64,000 bases of DNA from Acanthochromis polyacanthus (taxonomy: Eukaryota; Chordata; Actinopteri; Pomacentridae), in the NCBI RefSeq assembly GCF_021347895.1, contig NC_067117.1, positions 13,301,858 to 13,365,857 of the forward strand. The letters run 5' to 3'. The notes under the pieces are model-generated. The model was not told where the DNA came from and did no database searches. It was given only the letters and a program-made list of their open reading frames with translations. Shown here one piece after another: positions 13,242 through 27,582 of this stretch (position 1 is the stretch's first letter; the number at the start of each line of letters is the position of its first letter). Position numbers and translations under genes: made by a program.

Positions 13242-16200
13242 TCACTCTGTGGAGAAGAAACAAAGAGACACAAATCATCTGTCCTCATTCAGGTGGAAAT
13301 GTTTTCCAGGATTAAACATTTATGGAGATGTATAACTTGCAATGGCTCATTTTTGACATGCCAAATAATTTATTTTTCACATCAGAGAAGACGAGTGCTT
13401 TGTACCAGTAATAACAAGTCTGTTCAGATTCAATACATTTGAAGCTCTCCAGGAGAACTTGCACCACCAAGTGGCCAAATTGTCTCTACAAGAACCTTTT
13501 ATTACATTCAGACAGAGAAGAGCAGCTCACCACTTTTGTATTTGTATGTGACGACACTGAAGTTTTCATCATCGACAGCCTGCAGATAATTTAATGAGAT
13601 GTGAGATTAAATGAAGAGTGATGGCAGCCTCACACCAGACAGAATATTCAGTGTCTGAAGAAAGGAGCAGATTTATAATTATGATTATTCTGTTGGTGAC
13701 ACCTACCATGTATGTCATGTCATCTAAAACAGAAGCCAAAGCACGGAGTTAAAAACACCCCAACATAATAGATGTACTATAAAAAACACTGTAATTGAAT
13801 TATCATGGTTATTGTCATCAATGCAAATGAGCAACATACCTGTTGATTGACCAGTCAAGTTCACTTTTGTTCTGAATGGAAGAAAAAGTGAAAGAACACT
13901 TTTTGTGACAGAGTTCACAGGGAAGTGAAAACACAAAAGCCATTTTCAACATGACTCTCTGGAAACATTTCTAAATGACGTGAATGAAAACTTTAAATCT
14001 CAGGTTCTGCTACGACTCTGCTGATTCCTCCATCAGCACCTTTATCAAGATGCTCCATATAAGTCTTAATATGGTTCAGTCAATTTGTTCATTTTACTGA
14101 CAGAAAATGTTATGAAATCTATGAATCTTGAATCGTACACTAATAATGTTATTTTTCCCAGCAGGAATATCACTGCTGATGAGATTACCAAGGCCCTCAG
14201 TGAAAGCTTTTAAAGGGTAATTCCAGTTTAATTCAACACAGCCTATTTTCAATACATGTGTGTTAAATGCAGCCGTGATCTCAGTTGTGAGATTCAGGGG
14301 TAGTGAATACTTAAAAATCCCTGAAACTATTCACAAATCTCTTCAAAGATGGAGACTGCAAAGTCAGCAGAAGTGATAGAGTTGCAATAGTTACACATAT
14401 GGAAAATGCACAAAATTAACCAAAGTTTTCCTTGAAGCTGCCAGAATGAATATATGACTATGAACCTGAGCAATGATGGAAAAGAAGGTAGAAACTCAAT
14501 CAAAACCATCTTATAATGGCAAAGAATCAACATTTCTTACCTCTCGGAAACACAGTTCTCTGAAAATATAAATTAAATAAAAACAAATAAATACAAAACA
14601 ACAATGATCAGCAAGTAATTTTAAAAGAAACTTCAATAACCCACCAAGAATAAACCAAAGAAGCTGTAACAGTCACTATTTTAATGTTTTACTGCTTGAA
14701 AATATTGTCATGTCAACTGATTTTTAGATTTAACTGAAACAAATGAAAGCACATGAACTGCAACTGGGATTTAGTAGAAACAGTAAGATGTTTTTAATTC
14801 TTACCTTTATTAAAGAGAAGTACAAATCCAAACAAGAAGACTCCCGCAGTAACAGCTGCACCAGTTACCCATAAAATCCTCCCTGCATTAAGAAAAGGCA
14901 ATTAAAGTTCAGTCCTTTAAGTTTACAGAATTAACAGACAAAGGCTATGCAGCTTATTGTGATGGTGATGCAACACAAAATGTAAAATTATTTATAGTGT
15001 GCTAGTATTTGTTCCAAAGTGACATTTTATTCTTGTATTGAACGAGCAAGCAAAAATGATCCAGTGAACTATATGAATGAATCATTACTTTATATCAGTA
15101 AAATGCTTCATATTAGCAATTATTTAGATTCAAGTATAATTTGCTTTATATTCAACGGAGTAACCCAAGTGCTCTCTACTTCAAATCACACTCATAAAAT
15201 ATATTAGAACATTTCAGCAAAGCATTTTATCATTTTGCTAAATTAATTAAAACGTAGTTCTACATGTTATTTTATCATCAGAGGCTGGATTGATCAGAGT
15301 TGTGTCAGCAAAGTTCAGACCACCTGCAGCAGTGAAAGCTGTGCCTGTAACAGAAAACACAACAGCTAACATTAAATTAACAAATATCCCAAACTGTTGT
15401 TAGTCTCACAGATTTTTTTTTAAATTTGATTCTTAATACAATGGAACCATTAGGATTTAATTATTAAAATCATAAATATGTGTCAGACAGTGAGATCTTC
15501 TGGATTGTGAATCACAGACATTTACATGAATGTATCTCAGCATCTTTAAAGAATAAGGAAGTGGAGCTGAAGTTCTTATTGGGGTGGATTTTAAAATGTT
15601 CTACAATATCAGTGTGACTCAACAAGAAACTAAATGATTGCGTCACCTGCTGCTTGCTTCACTGATGTTAGTTGTGACGAACGTCTTACCTGCAGACATC
15701 CTGAAAGTTCTCTGTGTTGTAATGGATTTCACATCAACTACAAAAGAAGGTAGATTTAGCAGCAGTAAAGACATTTTTCCTCACCTGGAGATGAGTTTGC
15801 TGGGGTCACAGAAAGCCGAGCAGAAGTCAAAGTGTCTGTCGTAGCTTCATCAGTCTCTTCAGAAGCTGTTTCTGTCAGACCCAATAGAAAAACACAAACG
15901 GCTGTTATTTTAAAATGTCCTACAATATAAGTGTGACTCATTGGAAACTAAGTAACTGGGTCACCTGAAGTGGATTTCACTGTTGTCACAGAAGTAGAAA
16001 GTGAAGTAACAGGTTCAGTTGGTGTACTGGGAATCAAACCTGGTGGATTTAGAGAAAGTTTCAAAGCATCAGTCTCTGGTATTCAGTAATGTTACAGATA
16101 GCTGTGATGAACGTCTTACCTGTAGTCGTCCTGAAAGTTGTCATCTGAGTTTTAGTGGATTTGACATCAACTACAAAAGAAGGTACATTTAGAATAAGGA

Positions 16201-19103
16201 TAATGACCTCTTTTTGAGGAATCACAAAAAATATGGAAATTGGTCATTTAAAGGCACTGTCGTAAGTAAAAATGCATTTTTTCAAATAACTGTTGATGTG
16301 TTCGCCTGAAAGAAACATTTCTTCTGTTCCCTAGAGAGTTCTCAGGTCTGTGACATATCAAAAGTTTTTCAAATGCACAACATTTTTTCCAATCTTCACC
16401 GCAATCAGTACCAATGATCTTCAGTTCTTGTAGGCCCGACAAAAGTTATCAAGTGAATGTACATTTTATTTACACCACTTGTCAGTCACAGTGAACTCTA
16501 TTCAGCTACAATCTGCCAAACATGTATGAACAGTTACCTAATGTTTCCCACAGAATAGCATAATTTGACCAGTGGGAGGGAACAGCAATTTGCAAAAAAT
16601 GTCTTTTTTCTAAAACTGTCTGATGAGTTGGCCTCGTAAAAGAGTTTTGTTATGTGTGGTCATATTTTGGGAAATCTCAAAGATGGAATGTGGAAACCTA
16701 CAATGTCGCCCAAATTCATATTCTCACGATGCTGCATTTGGTCAAGAATCTGAAAAAGTCTTCAGTAACATTAAATATTGTCAGATATTAACGTGATGTG
16801 CTGGTACAGATACCTGCTCCTCTGCAGTCTGTTGAGCTTTGAACAGATTCTAAACAACCTGATCAGACCAAGTTTCCATGATGACTGTGTTCTTCTGAAC
16901 TATTTCAATCCCTCATTGCTTCAATATTTATTTCAGTTTTTCTTTCATATTGTTGGTTTCCAGCACTAAAATTATTGTGTAATCAGATCATTTATAAAAA
17001 CAAAATAAAGAGTATAAACGTGTTACTTACTCCTAATAGTGGATGTGTGACTGTGTGGAGACTGATAATGTCCTATGGTGTAAAAACATGTTACTTCAAC
17101 CTCAGCAGGTGAACTTTGATGCGCCATCGACAGAAGCTCAGTTCCTGTCAGTGTCTGCAGACAAGAGATGACTTTGGAGGTTTTTGTTCTCAGAGAGTAT
17201 AAATAACAGTCAGACACAGACACTGATGGTGGAGTCACACAGTTCACTGCAACAGAGTCTGTCTCTGTGACTGATGCTGGATTCACTCTGAGTTCAGGTC
17301 GAGGTGCTGAAAATGTAAACAAATATGTTTAATTAAAAAATTGAATGTTGCATTTATTTGAAAATAAAATCTGACATCTCTAAAAGTAAACAATGCTCTG
17401 AGGCTTTCATTTTATCAAGTCCTTACACCTCCCCCATCCAGCATGTTGGCAGGAGTTTTGTTGTTTATACTGATATTCCAGTTATATCTTTATTTATTTT
17501 TCTTTATCATTTACTCACTCTCTATGGAGACAGAGGCCATGTTACTGTGTGGAGATTGATGTGAAATCAGGTAAAAACACGTCACTTCAACTGTAGCAGG
17601 TGGACTTTTTTGTACCAACGACAGCAGTTCAGTTCCTGTCACTGTCTTCAGACAAGAAAACTTTTCTGCATGTTTTCTTGAAATGATGAAGTAACACTCA
17701 GACACAGAAACAGACGATGGAATCTGACAGTCTAATGTGACTGAGTCTGTCTCTGTGATCACCCGTGGATTTACTGTGAGTTTAGGTGGAGGAGCTGAAA
17801 ATGTAAACAAACATGTTTAATTAAAAATTGAATGTTGCATTTATTTGAAAATAAAATCTGACATCTCTAAAAGTAAACAATGCTCTGAGGCTTTTATTTT
17901 ATCAAGTCCTTACACCTCCCTCATCCAGCATGTTGGCAGGAGTTTTGTTGTTTATACTGATATTCCAGTTATATCTTTATTTATTTTCTTTATCATTTAC
18001 TCACGCTCTGTGGAGACAGAGGCCATGTTACTGTGTGGAGATTGATGTGAAATCAGGTAAAAACACGTCACTTCAACTGTAGCAGGTGGACTTTTTTGTA
18101 CCAACGACAGCAGTTCAGTTCCTGTCACTGTCTTCAGACAAGAAAACTTTTCTGCAGGTTTTCTTGAAATGCTGAAGTAACACTCAGACACAGAAACAGA
18201 TGATGGAATCTGACAGTCTAATGTGACTGAGTCTGTCTCTGTGATCACCCGTGGATTCACTGTGAGTTTAGGTGGAAGAAGGTCTGAAAAATATAAGCAC
18301 AGCATACACTTAGTACTTTTCATTACATTTGCTATCACTATTATTACTGCAAAGGGTGATAAAACACCATGGCAGTGTAGTCACTCACTGTTTATGATGA
18401 TGGTGGATGTATTACTGTCTGGAGTTGTAGAATGAATCGCGTCAGACTGTACAATATAACATCTGACTTCAACCTCAGCAGGTGAACGCTTACGTGTCAT
18501 CTCCAGCAGCTTGGTTCCTGTCAGTGTCTCCACACACACATTTTTGGATGTTTCTTGTGTTGCAATGAAGAAATGACACCGAGACACAGAAACAGATGGT
18601 GGCGCCACACAGTTCAATGTGACTGAGTCTGTCTCTGTGATCACCAATGGATTCACTGTGAGTTCAGGTGGAGGAAGAGCTGAAAATTTAGAGGTAAATA
18701 TGAGAAATTTGAAATACTGAACATTTTCACCTGCAAAATCGCATTCATGATGAGGATTAATGAGTCATTATAGGAGGCAAAGAGGGAAAAACATTCAGCA
18801 TTAAAACAATCAAATCAAACTGATCAAACAATGAAAACAGAAAACAATGTTAAAAACTGACCTCCAGCTTTGACCACATTAAAGGAACCTGAAAATGCTT
18901 CAAGGAGAAACAGATGCAAAAACAACTCATCAGATAATTCAGATTTCAACACCAACTGATCTGATATAAAATGTCTCATATGCTCTGAAGTTCCATTTTA
19001 ATTGAGTAGCCGTCATCAATTCATAACCAACACAGACAATGAAAAAACTCAATAAGAGGTTTAACTTACTCAGAGCAACAACCAGCAGCAGGCGTCCAGC
19101 CAT
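13242..19103 (-). CDS. Receptor copy 3: four Ig-like domains, full stalk, tail lacking one tyrosine
   Basis: Threading 17 coding exons gives 574 aa. They are the signal exon 19070-19103, micro-exon 18862-18888, Ig-like domains 18389-18679, 18005-18283, 17519-17794 and 17031-17306, stalk 16120-16170, 15965-16039, 15785-15871, 15690-15737 and 15264-15344, membrane helix 14805-14882, tail exons 14541-14559, 13840-13871, 13707-13723 and 13531-13579, then the stop at 13244-13242. The second and third Ig exons arose by a 487-bp internal duplication; flanking intron text repeats at 17,358 and 17,845. In the last full tail exon the motif ETYSVV of the sister copies reads ENFSVV, so one potential phosphotyrosine is lost. 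AATAAA is at 13028-13023. All exons are phase-compatible and open, so the gene looks intact. Confidence 0.85.
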
Positions 19104-20674
19104 GATGAAGTTAAATGATCTGAATGTTCATCTGTCGGACTACTGTGGCTTTCACCTACACTGAGTGTCCTTTTTCAGAACTTGTTCTCAGTAAAACCAC
19201 AAGATGAGAAGCGACTTGCAACGGCTGGGCACAGGAACGCACACTTTACATCGACCTATTTCAAGAGAGTTTATTAATTCTTATATTTCTATCTAAAACC
19301 TTTAGATCAACTCTACCACAGTGTCGATCAGTTGGTTCAGTTAAACAGATTTTAGTCATTGTTTCTGTTGCTTTCTTACTGTTTTTTGCCTGAGAAGCTT
19401 ATTTGCTAAAAAATATCAGTATGATTGATATAAGTGCTGTATGCCACATAGATCAAAACCACAAAAAAATGACTTATTATTGGGTTTTTGGAAGAATGTT
19501 GTCATTGTTTTAATCAGAATATTATATTAGCGGAGCTCAGAGGTATTTTGATGTTTACAGATAAAGTTGCTGTTCCTGTTTCCACTGTTTGTGCAGTGTT
19601 GTTTAACTTCACATTAACTGTGGATACAAGAGAGTGATATTAATCTTTAGCCTTGACCAAGAAAACAAGTAAACATCTTTCCTGAAATGTTTAATGTTTC
19701 CTCACTTCTTCCTCACACACAGAGGTTTCTCTGCCGTCACCTGATGGGAGGATCTCCAGGGTTTAGTTTTGGTTCCCCTACACATGCTGTTCCTTGTAAA
19801 TGTTGCAAACAACAACTTCACCTTTCAGACTGTACAGCCAACACACACATCCTGTGAATGTTTCATTACAGTCTAGCAAACAGTCTCTCTCAGTCTTTTA
19901 GAAAAGACTAAAGACTCAGCTCTTCATTGAACACCTTTGCATTTGACAGACTACAATAACAATAAAAATAAATAAAACTCCTATTTGGCCTGAACTGCCT
20001 GTGGACACCAAAGTTCTATTATCACACTTGAACTTGTTTTGTAGGACTTTTCCATGATTGATGTCTCCTCACCAGAGCCTTGCTGGGGTTGTATCTACTC
20101 TCAGATGTACGTCACTTTGGATAGAAGCGTCTGCCAAATAAAACTGTGGAACTGTTGTAGAATTATATTCACGTATGTAGTGAACAGGAAATAATGTCAG
20201 ACACAACCACAGAGTCTCCAGCAGTAAGCTCTGACACTGAACGGAAGCTCAGTGTTGTTTTGACCTAAAAGCTATTTTAACCATGTTGACATGATCACTC
20301 TGACAATACAAACACACTGACAAGAAGCTGGTAAAAGTACAATTTGTCCAACATATCAGCAGCTGAGGTTAATTCCACCCATTAATGGCACCAGATTAAA
20401 CATTAAGAGGTCAATAAAGTCACAATGCAATGAAAAGACAAAAAGAATGTGTGACATATTTCACTGAGATCCATCCAGCAGCACTTAAATCACCAACATC
20501 ATTGTGGTACACGATAAAGGACGATAAATGTCTGTGTGAAATGTTTTGGGAATCCACACCAGTGGACTGAGTGAATGACAGAGACATGGACTGACCACTA
20601 ACACGTCTTTAAAGAGATCATCTTACTTTGAGCTTCATCTCCTTGCAATGATTCCTCATCAGTTCAAATCATAA

Positions 20675-22051
20675 GTCCACCACGTTTTGCTTAATTTCAC
20701 CCCCTAAACGTGCATAACTTTTTGAGAAATTTGGCACGTACGTCGGGTCACGCGAAAAATTCGATATTCTGAAAAAAAAATCTGCAAAAAGTCTATAGCG
20801 CCACCTAGGGACACGACAAACGGCAACAAACCACAAGGGCAACACAAAAGGCTACAGCTCTTCGCACAGAAATGTCGTAGAGACATGCAACCACCACTCA
20901 CATGTTTGTCCGCTCGAGCTCTACGAAAACCTGTCTGACCGATTTGAGCTATCTTCAATCTAGGGGGCGCTATAACCCAAAATATGAAAACCCTTAAAAC
21001 ATTATCTCCTCCGAAACCGTACAATATTACGGCTTCATATTTGCACAGATTATAGTGAATATCCAGCCAAACAAAAGTTATCAAAAGAAAAAAGCTAACT
21101 TGTCTAATTTTTTTTAATAAGCTGTCAAAGTTTGTCTTCACCTGAAACCATGTTTCGCTTCAATTTGGCCCCCTCAACGTGCATGTATTTTGCTGAAACT
21201 TGGTACGCAGGTTCAGTCTGCTGAAAATTTCAATATTTTGGAAACAAATTCTGGAAAAACTCTATAGCGCCACCTAGGGACACAAAAAACCTGCACGAAT
21301 CACAAATAACCTCAGCTCTTCGCACAGGAATGTTGTAGAGACATGCAACCGCCACTCACGCGTCCATCTGCTCGAGCTCTACGAAAACCTGTCCAACTAA
21401 TTTCAGCTATCTTCAATCTTGGGGGCGCAATAACCTGAAATATGCAAACCCTTTAAAGATTATCTCCTCCGAAACCGTACAATATTTCGGCTTCATATTT
21501 GCACAGATTATAGTGAATATCCAGCCAAACAAAAGTTATCAAAAGAAAAAGGCTAACTTGTCTAGTTTTTCTTTTATAAGCTGTCAAAGTTTGTCTTCAC
21601 TTGAAACATTGTTTTGCTTAAATTTCGCCCCCAAAACGTGCATGTATTTTGCTGAAATTTGGGACGCAGGTCCGGTCTGCTGAACATTTCAATATTCTGA
21701 AAACAAAATCTGGAAAAACTCTATGGTGCCACCTCGGGACACAAATACTGCAAAAATCACAAATGGCCTCAGCTCTTGGCACAGGAATGTCGTACAGACA
21801 TGCAACCACCACTCACGCGTTCGTCTGCTCGAGCTCTACGAAAATCTGTCGACAGATTTGAGCTATCTTCAATCTAGGGGGCGCTATGACCTGAAATATG
21901 CAAACCCTTTAAACATTGTCTACTCCGAAACCGTACGATATTCCGGCAGAGAAACTCCTCTGGCTTTCATCGTCGGTCACGGACGGCACTTGCTTGCCAA
22001 CCGCGCGTGGGGGGCGGGGCGAGGTCCCGCCCAATGCTGCTTGCAGCTTTA
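20675..22051. mobile_element. Insert made of three roughly 460-bp tandem repeats, unclassified
   Basis: This block interrupts DNA that is continuous between copies 1 and 2, replacing about nine bases of the empty site. Similar units start near 20,684, 21,152 and 21,611 (periods 468 and 459). Each contains a GCGCCACCTAGGGACAC-like string and a CTCGAGCTCTACGAAAA string. The right end is GC-rich and finishes with the small palindrome GCTGCTTGCAGC before TTTAATT. No transposase or reverse transcriptase is visible; frames inside are shadows. The ends show no clear inverted repeats or target duplication, so the class is open. A Helitron-like or satellite-bearing element is possible. Confidence 0.7.
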
Positions 22052-22638
22052 ATTAACATTGTTTTTAATCGTCCACTTACATCAGGGACAGATTTCCTCA
22101 TCTCAGAGCACCAGCAGGTCCCTTAGATCCTTAAGACAAACTCTACTTTTTGTCCCACAGTCACATTTAAATCCACTCTACTTTTGGTTTGGGCAGAGTG
22201 AAAATGCTTCGGCAGAAACAGTAAATTAAGAAAATGTGTTGATATTTTTATGAAATCTCAAAACATTTGGTTAATTCTCTTCATACAGGACTTAAGATGG
22301 ATTGTCTCTTTTTTATTATCGTGGTTTAAATGTGGCTCTGAAGATCTCTCTGTGTATGTGCGCTGTATGGTGTGTAGGAAAAACTAATGGGACATTTTTC
22401 AATAGATGTGAATAATGCTTTTATTATTTACAGCACTGAAACTCTTGATACATGTCATCGTCTGACCTTGGCACAGACCTCAGCCTCTAGATATTCAATA
22501 AAACAAAATAAAGCTAATTCACCATTCTATTGGAGAAACTAACATAAATAGCAATGAGCCTGATCAAAAGAAAATGTGTGAGAAAAACAGTGTGTCAGAG
22601 CTGCAACAGCTGGATGGAGGTCTGATGTGCAGCTGTTG

Positions 22639-25600
22639 TCACTCTGTGGAGAAGAAACAAAGAGACAGAAATCATCTGTCCTCATTCAGGTGGAAATGTT
22701 TTCCAGGATTAAACATTTATGGAGATGTATAACTTGCAATGGCTCGTTTTTGACATGCCAAATAATTTCTTTTTCACATCAGAGAAGACGAGTGCTTTGT
22801 ACCAGTAATAACAAGTCTGTTCAGATTCAATACATTTGAAGCTCTCCAGGAGAACTTGCACCACCAAGTGGCCAAATTGTCTCTACAAGAACCTTTTATT
22901 ACATTCAGACAGAGAAGAGCAGCTCACCACTTTTGTATTTGTATGTGACGACACTGTAGGTTTCATCATCGACAGCCTGCAGATAATTTAATGAGATGTG
23001 AGATTAAAGGAAGAGTGATGGCAGCCTCACATGAGACAGAATATTCAGTGTATGAAGAAAGGAGCAGATTTATAATTATGATTATTCTGTTGGTGACACC
23101 TACCATGTATGTCATGTCATCTAAAACAGAAGCCAAAGCATGGAGTTAAAAAAAAAGCAATATAATAGATGTACTATAAAAAACACTGTAATTGAATTCT
23201 CATGATTATTGTCATCAATGCAAATGAGCAACATACCTGTTGATTGACCAGTCAAGTTCACTGTTGTTCTAAATGGAAGAAAAAGTGAAAGAACATTTTT
23301 TGTGACAGAGTTCACAGGGAAGTGAAAACACAAAAGCCATTTTCAACATGACTCTCTGGAAACATTTCTAAATGACGTGAATGAAAACTCTAAATCTCAG
23401 GTTCTGCTACGACTCTGCTGATTCCTCCATCAGCACCTTTAACAAGATGCTCCATATCAGTCTTAATATGGTTCAGTCAATTTGTTCATTTTACTGACAG
23501 AAAATGTTATGAAATCTATGAATCTTGAATCGTACACTAATAATGTTATTTTTCCCAGCAGGAATATCACTGCTGATGAGATTACCAAGGCCCTCAGTGA
23601 AAGCTTTTAAAGGGTAATTCCAGTTTAATTCAACACAGCCTATTTTCAATACATGTGTGTTAAATACAGCCGTGATCTCAGTTGTGAGATTCAGGGGTAG
23701 TGAATACTTAAAAATCCCTGAAACTATTCACAAATCTCTTCAAAGATGGAGACTGCAAAGTTAGCAGAAGTGATAGAGTTGCAATAGTTACACATATGGA
23801 AAATGCACAAAATTAACCAAAGTTTTCCTTGAAGCTGCCAGAATGAATATATGACTATGAACCTGAGCAATGATGGAAAAGAAGGTACAAACTCAATCAA
23901 AACCATCTTATAATGGCAAAGAATCAACATTTCTTACCTCTCGGAAACACAGTTCTCTGGAAAATATAAATTAAATAAAAACAAATAAATACAAAACAAC
24001 AATGATCAGCAAGTAATTTTAAAAGAAACTTCAATAACCCACCAAGAATAAACCAAAGAAGCTGTAACAGTCACTATTTTTAATGTTTTACTGCTTGAAA
24101 ATATTGTCATGTCAACTGATTTTTAGATTTAACTGAAACAAATGAAAGCACATGAACTGGAACTGGGATTTAGTAGAAACAGTAAGATGTTTTTAATTCT
24201 TACCTTTATTAAAGAGAAATACAAATACAAACAAGAAGAGTCCCACAGTAACAGCTGCACCAGTTACCCATAAAATCCTCCCTGCATTATGAAAAGGCAA
24301 TTAAAGTTCAGTCCTTTATGTTCATAGAGTTAACAGGACAAAACTATGCAGCTTATTGTGATGGTGATGCAACACAAAATGTAAAATTATTTATAGTGTG
24401 CTAGTATTTGTTCCAAAGTGACATTTTATTATTGTATTGAAACAGTAAGTAAAAATGATCCAGTGAACTATATGAATGAATCATTACTTTATATCAGTAA
24501 AATGCTTCATATTAGCAATTATTTAGATTCAAGTATAATTTGCTTTATATTCAACGGAGTAACCCAAGTGCTCTCTACTTCAAATCACACTCATAAAATA
24601 TATTAGAACATTTCAGCAAAGCATTTTATCATTTTGCTAAATTAATTAAAACGTAGTTCTACCTGTTATTTTATCATCAGAGGCTGGATTGATCAGAGTT
24701 GTGTCAGCAAAGTTCAGACCACCTGCAGCAGTGAAAGCTGTGCCTGTAACAGAAAACACAACAGCTAACATTAAATTAACAAATATCCCAAACTGTTGTT
24801 AGTCTCACAGATTTTTTAAAAATTTGATTTTTAATGCAGTGGAACCACGAGGATTTAATTATTAAAATCATAAATATGTGTCAGACAGTGAGATCTTCTG
24901 GATTGTGAATCACAGACATTTACATGAATGTATCTCAGCATCTTTAAAGAATAAGGAAGTGGAGCTGAAGTTCTTACTGGGGTGGATTTTAAAATGTTCT
25001 ACAATATCAGTGTGACTCAACAAGAAACTAAATGATTGCATCACCTGCTGCTTGCTTCACTGATGTTTGTTGTGACGAACGTCTTACCTGTAGTCGTCCT
25101 GAAAGTTGTCATCTGAGTTTTCATGGATTTCACATCAACTACAAAAGAAGGTACATTTAGAATATGGATAATGACCTCTTTTTGAGGAATCACAAAAAAA
25201 TATATATGGAAATTGGTCATTTAAAGGCACTGTAGTAAGTAAAAATACATTTTTCCAAATAACTGTTGATGTGTTCGCCTGAAAGAAACATTTCTTCTGT
25301 TCCCTAGAGAGTTCTCAGGTCTGTGACATATCAAAAGTTTTTCAAATGCACAACATTTTTTCCAATCTTCACCGCAATCAGTACCAATGATCTTCAGTTC
25401 TTGCAGGCTCTACAAAAGTTATCAAGTGAATTTACATTTTATTTACACCACTTGTCAGTCACAGTGAACTCTATTCAGCTACAATCTGCCAAACATGTAT
25501 GGACAGTTACCTAATGTTTCCCACAGAATAGCATAATTTGACCAGTGAACAGCAATTTGCAAAAAATGTCTTTTTTCTAAAACTGTCTGATGAGTTGGCC

Positions 25601-27582
25601 TAGTAAAAGAGGTTGTTATGTGTGGTCATATTTTGGGAAATCTCAAAGATGGAATGTAGAAACCTACAATGTCACCCAAATTCATATTCTCACTATGCTG
25701 CATTTGGTCAAGAATCTGAAAAAGTCTTCAGTAACAATAAATATTGTCAGATATTAACGTGATGTGCTGGTACAGATACCTGCTCCTCTGCAGTCTGTTG
25801 AGCTTTGAACAGATTCTAAACAACCTGATCAGACCAAGTTTCCATGATGACTGTGTTCTTCTGAACTATTTCAATCCCTCATTGCTTCAATATTTATTTC
25901 AGTTTTTCTTTCATATTGTTGGTTTCCAGCACTAAAATTATTGTGTAATCAGATCATTTATAAAAACAAAATAAAGAGTATAAATGTGTTACTTACTCCT
26001 AATAGTGGATGTGTGACTGTGTGGAGACTGATAATGTCCTATGGTGTAAAAACATGTTACTTCAACCTCAGCAGGTGAACTTTGATGCGCCATCGACAGA
26101 AGCTCAGTTCCTGTCAGTGTCTGCTGACAAGAGATGACTTTGGAGGTTTTTGTTCTCAGAGAGTATAAATAACAGTCAGACACAGACACTGATGGTGGAG
26201 TCACACAGTTCACTGCAACAGAGTCTGTCTCTGTGACTGATGCTGGATTCACTCTGAGTTCAGGTGGAGGAGCTGAAAATGTAAACAAACGTTTAATTAA
26301 AAAATTGAATGTTGCATTTATTTGAAAATAAAATCTGACATCTCTAAAAGTAAACAATGCTCTGAGGCTTTCATTTTATCAAGTCCTTACACCTCCCTCA
26401 TCCAGCATGTTGGCAGGAGTTTTGTTGTTTATACTGATATTCCAGTTATATCTTTATTTATTTTTCTTTATCATTTACTCACTCTCTATGGAGACAGAGG
26501 CCATGTTACTGTGTGGAGATTGATGTGAAATCAGGTAAAAACACGTCACTTCAACTGTAGCAGGTGGATTTTTTTGTACCAACGACAGCAGTTCAGTTCC
26601 ATTCACTGTCTTCAGACAAGAAAACTTTTCTGCAGGTTTTCTTGAAATGCTGAAGTAACACTCAGACACAGAAACAGACGATGGAATCTGACAGTCTAAT
26701 GTGACAGAGTCTGTCTCTGTGATCACCCGTGGATTCACTGTGAGTTTAGGTGGAAGAAGGTCTGAAAGATAGAAGTACAGCATGCTCTTAGTACTTTTCA
26801 TTACATTTGCTATCACTATTATTACTGCAAAGGGTGATAAAACACCATGGCAGTGTAGTCACTCACTGTTTATGACGATGGTGGATGTTTTACTGTCTGG
26901 AGTTGTAGAATGAATCGCGTCAGACTGTACAATATAACATCTGACTTCAACCTCAGCAGGTGAACGCTTACGTGTCATCTCCAGCAGCTTGGTTCCTGTC
27001 AGTGTCTCCACACACACATTTTTGGATGTTTCTTGTGTTGCAATGAAGAAATGACACCGAGACACAGAAACAGATGGTGGCGCCACACAGTTCAATGTGA
27101 CTGAGTCTGTCTCTGTGATCACCAATGGATTCACTGTGAGTTCAGGTGGAGGAAGAGCTGAAAATTTAGAGGTAAATATGAGAAATTTGAAATACTGAAC
27201 ATTTCCACCTGCAAAATAGCATTCATGATGAGGATTAATGAGTCATTATAGGAGGCAAAGAGAGAAAAACATTCAGCATTAAAACAATCAAATCAAACTG
27301 ATCAAACAATGAAAACAGAAAACAATGTTAAAAACTGACCTCCAGCTTTGACCACATTAAAGGAACCTGAAAATGCTTCAAGGAGAAACAGATGCAAAAA
27401 CAACTCATCAGATAATTCAGATTTCAACACCAACTGATCTGATATAAAAATGTCTCATATGCTCTGAAGTTCCATTTTAACTGAGTAGCCGTCATCAATT
27501 CATAACCAACACAGACAATGAAAAAACTCAATAAGAGGTTTAACTTACTCAGAGCAACAACCAGCAGCAGGCGTCCAGCCAT
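22639..27582 (-). CDS. Receptor copy 4: three Ig-like domains with shortened stalk
   Basis: Threading gives 412 aa from 13 coding exons: 27549-27582, 27340-27366, Ig-like domains 26867-27157, 26483-26761 and 25997-26272, stalk 25088-25138 and 24663-24743, membrane helix 24204-24281, tail exons 23938-23956, 23237-23268, 23104-23120 and 22928-22976, and the stop at 22641-22639. Compared with copy 2 it lacks three stalk exons. Sequence left of 25,088 matches the flank of the last missing exon and sequence right of it matches the first stalk exon, so recombination between two similar stalk exons removed about 430 bp. The frame is kept. The tail retains TYMAV and ETYSVVTY. AATAAA is at 22425-22420. 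A solo LTR lies about 250 bp upstream of the start codon. Confidence 0.84.

Noticed and set aside
20675..22051. Regular repeats that might suggest a CRISPR-like array
   Set aside because: The units are about 460 bp, imperfect and without spacers, and the window is eukaryotic.
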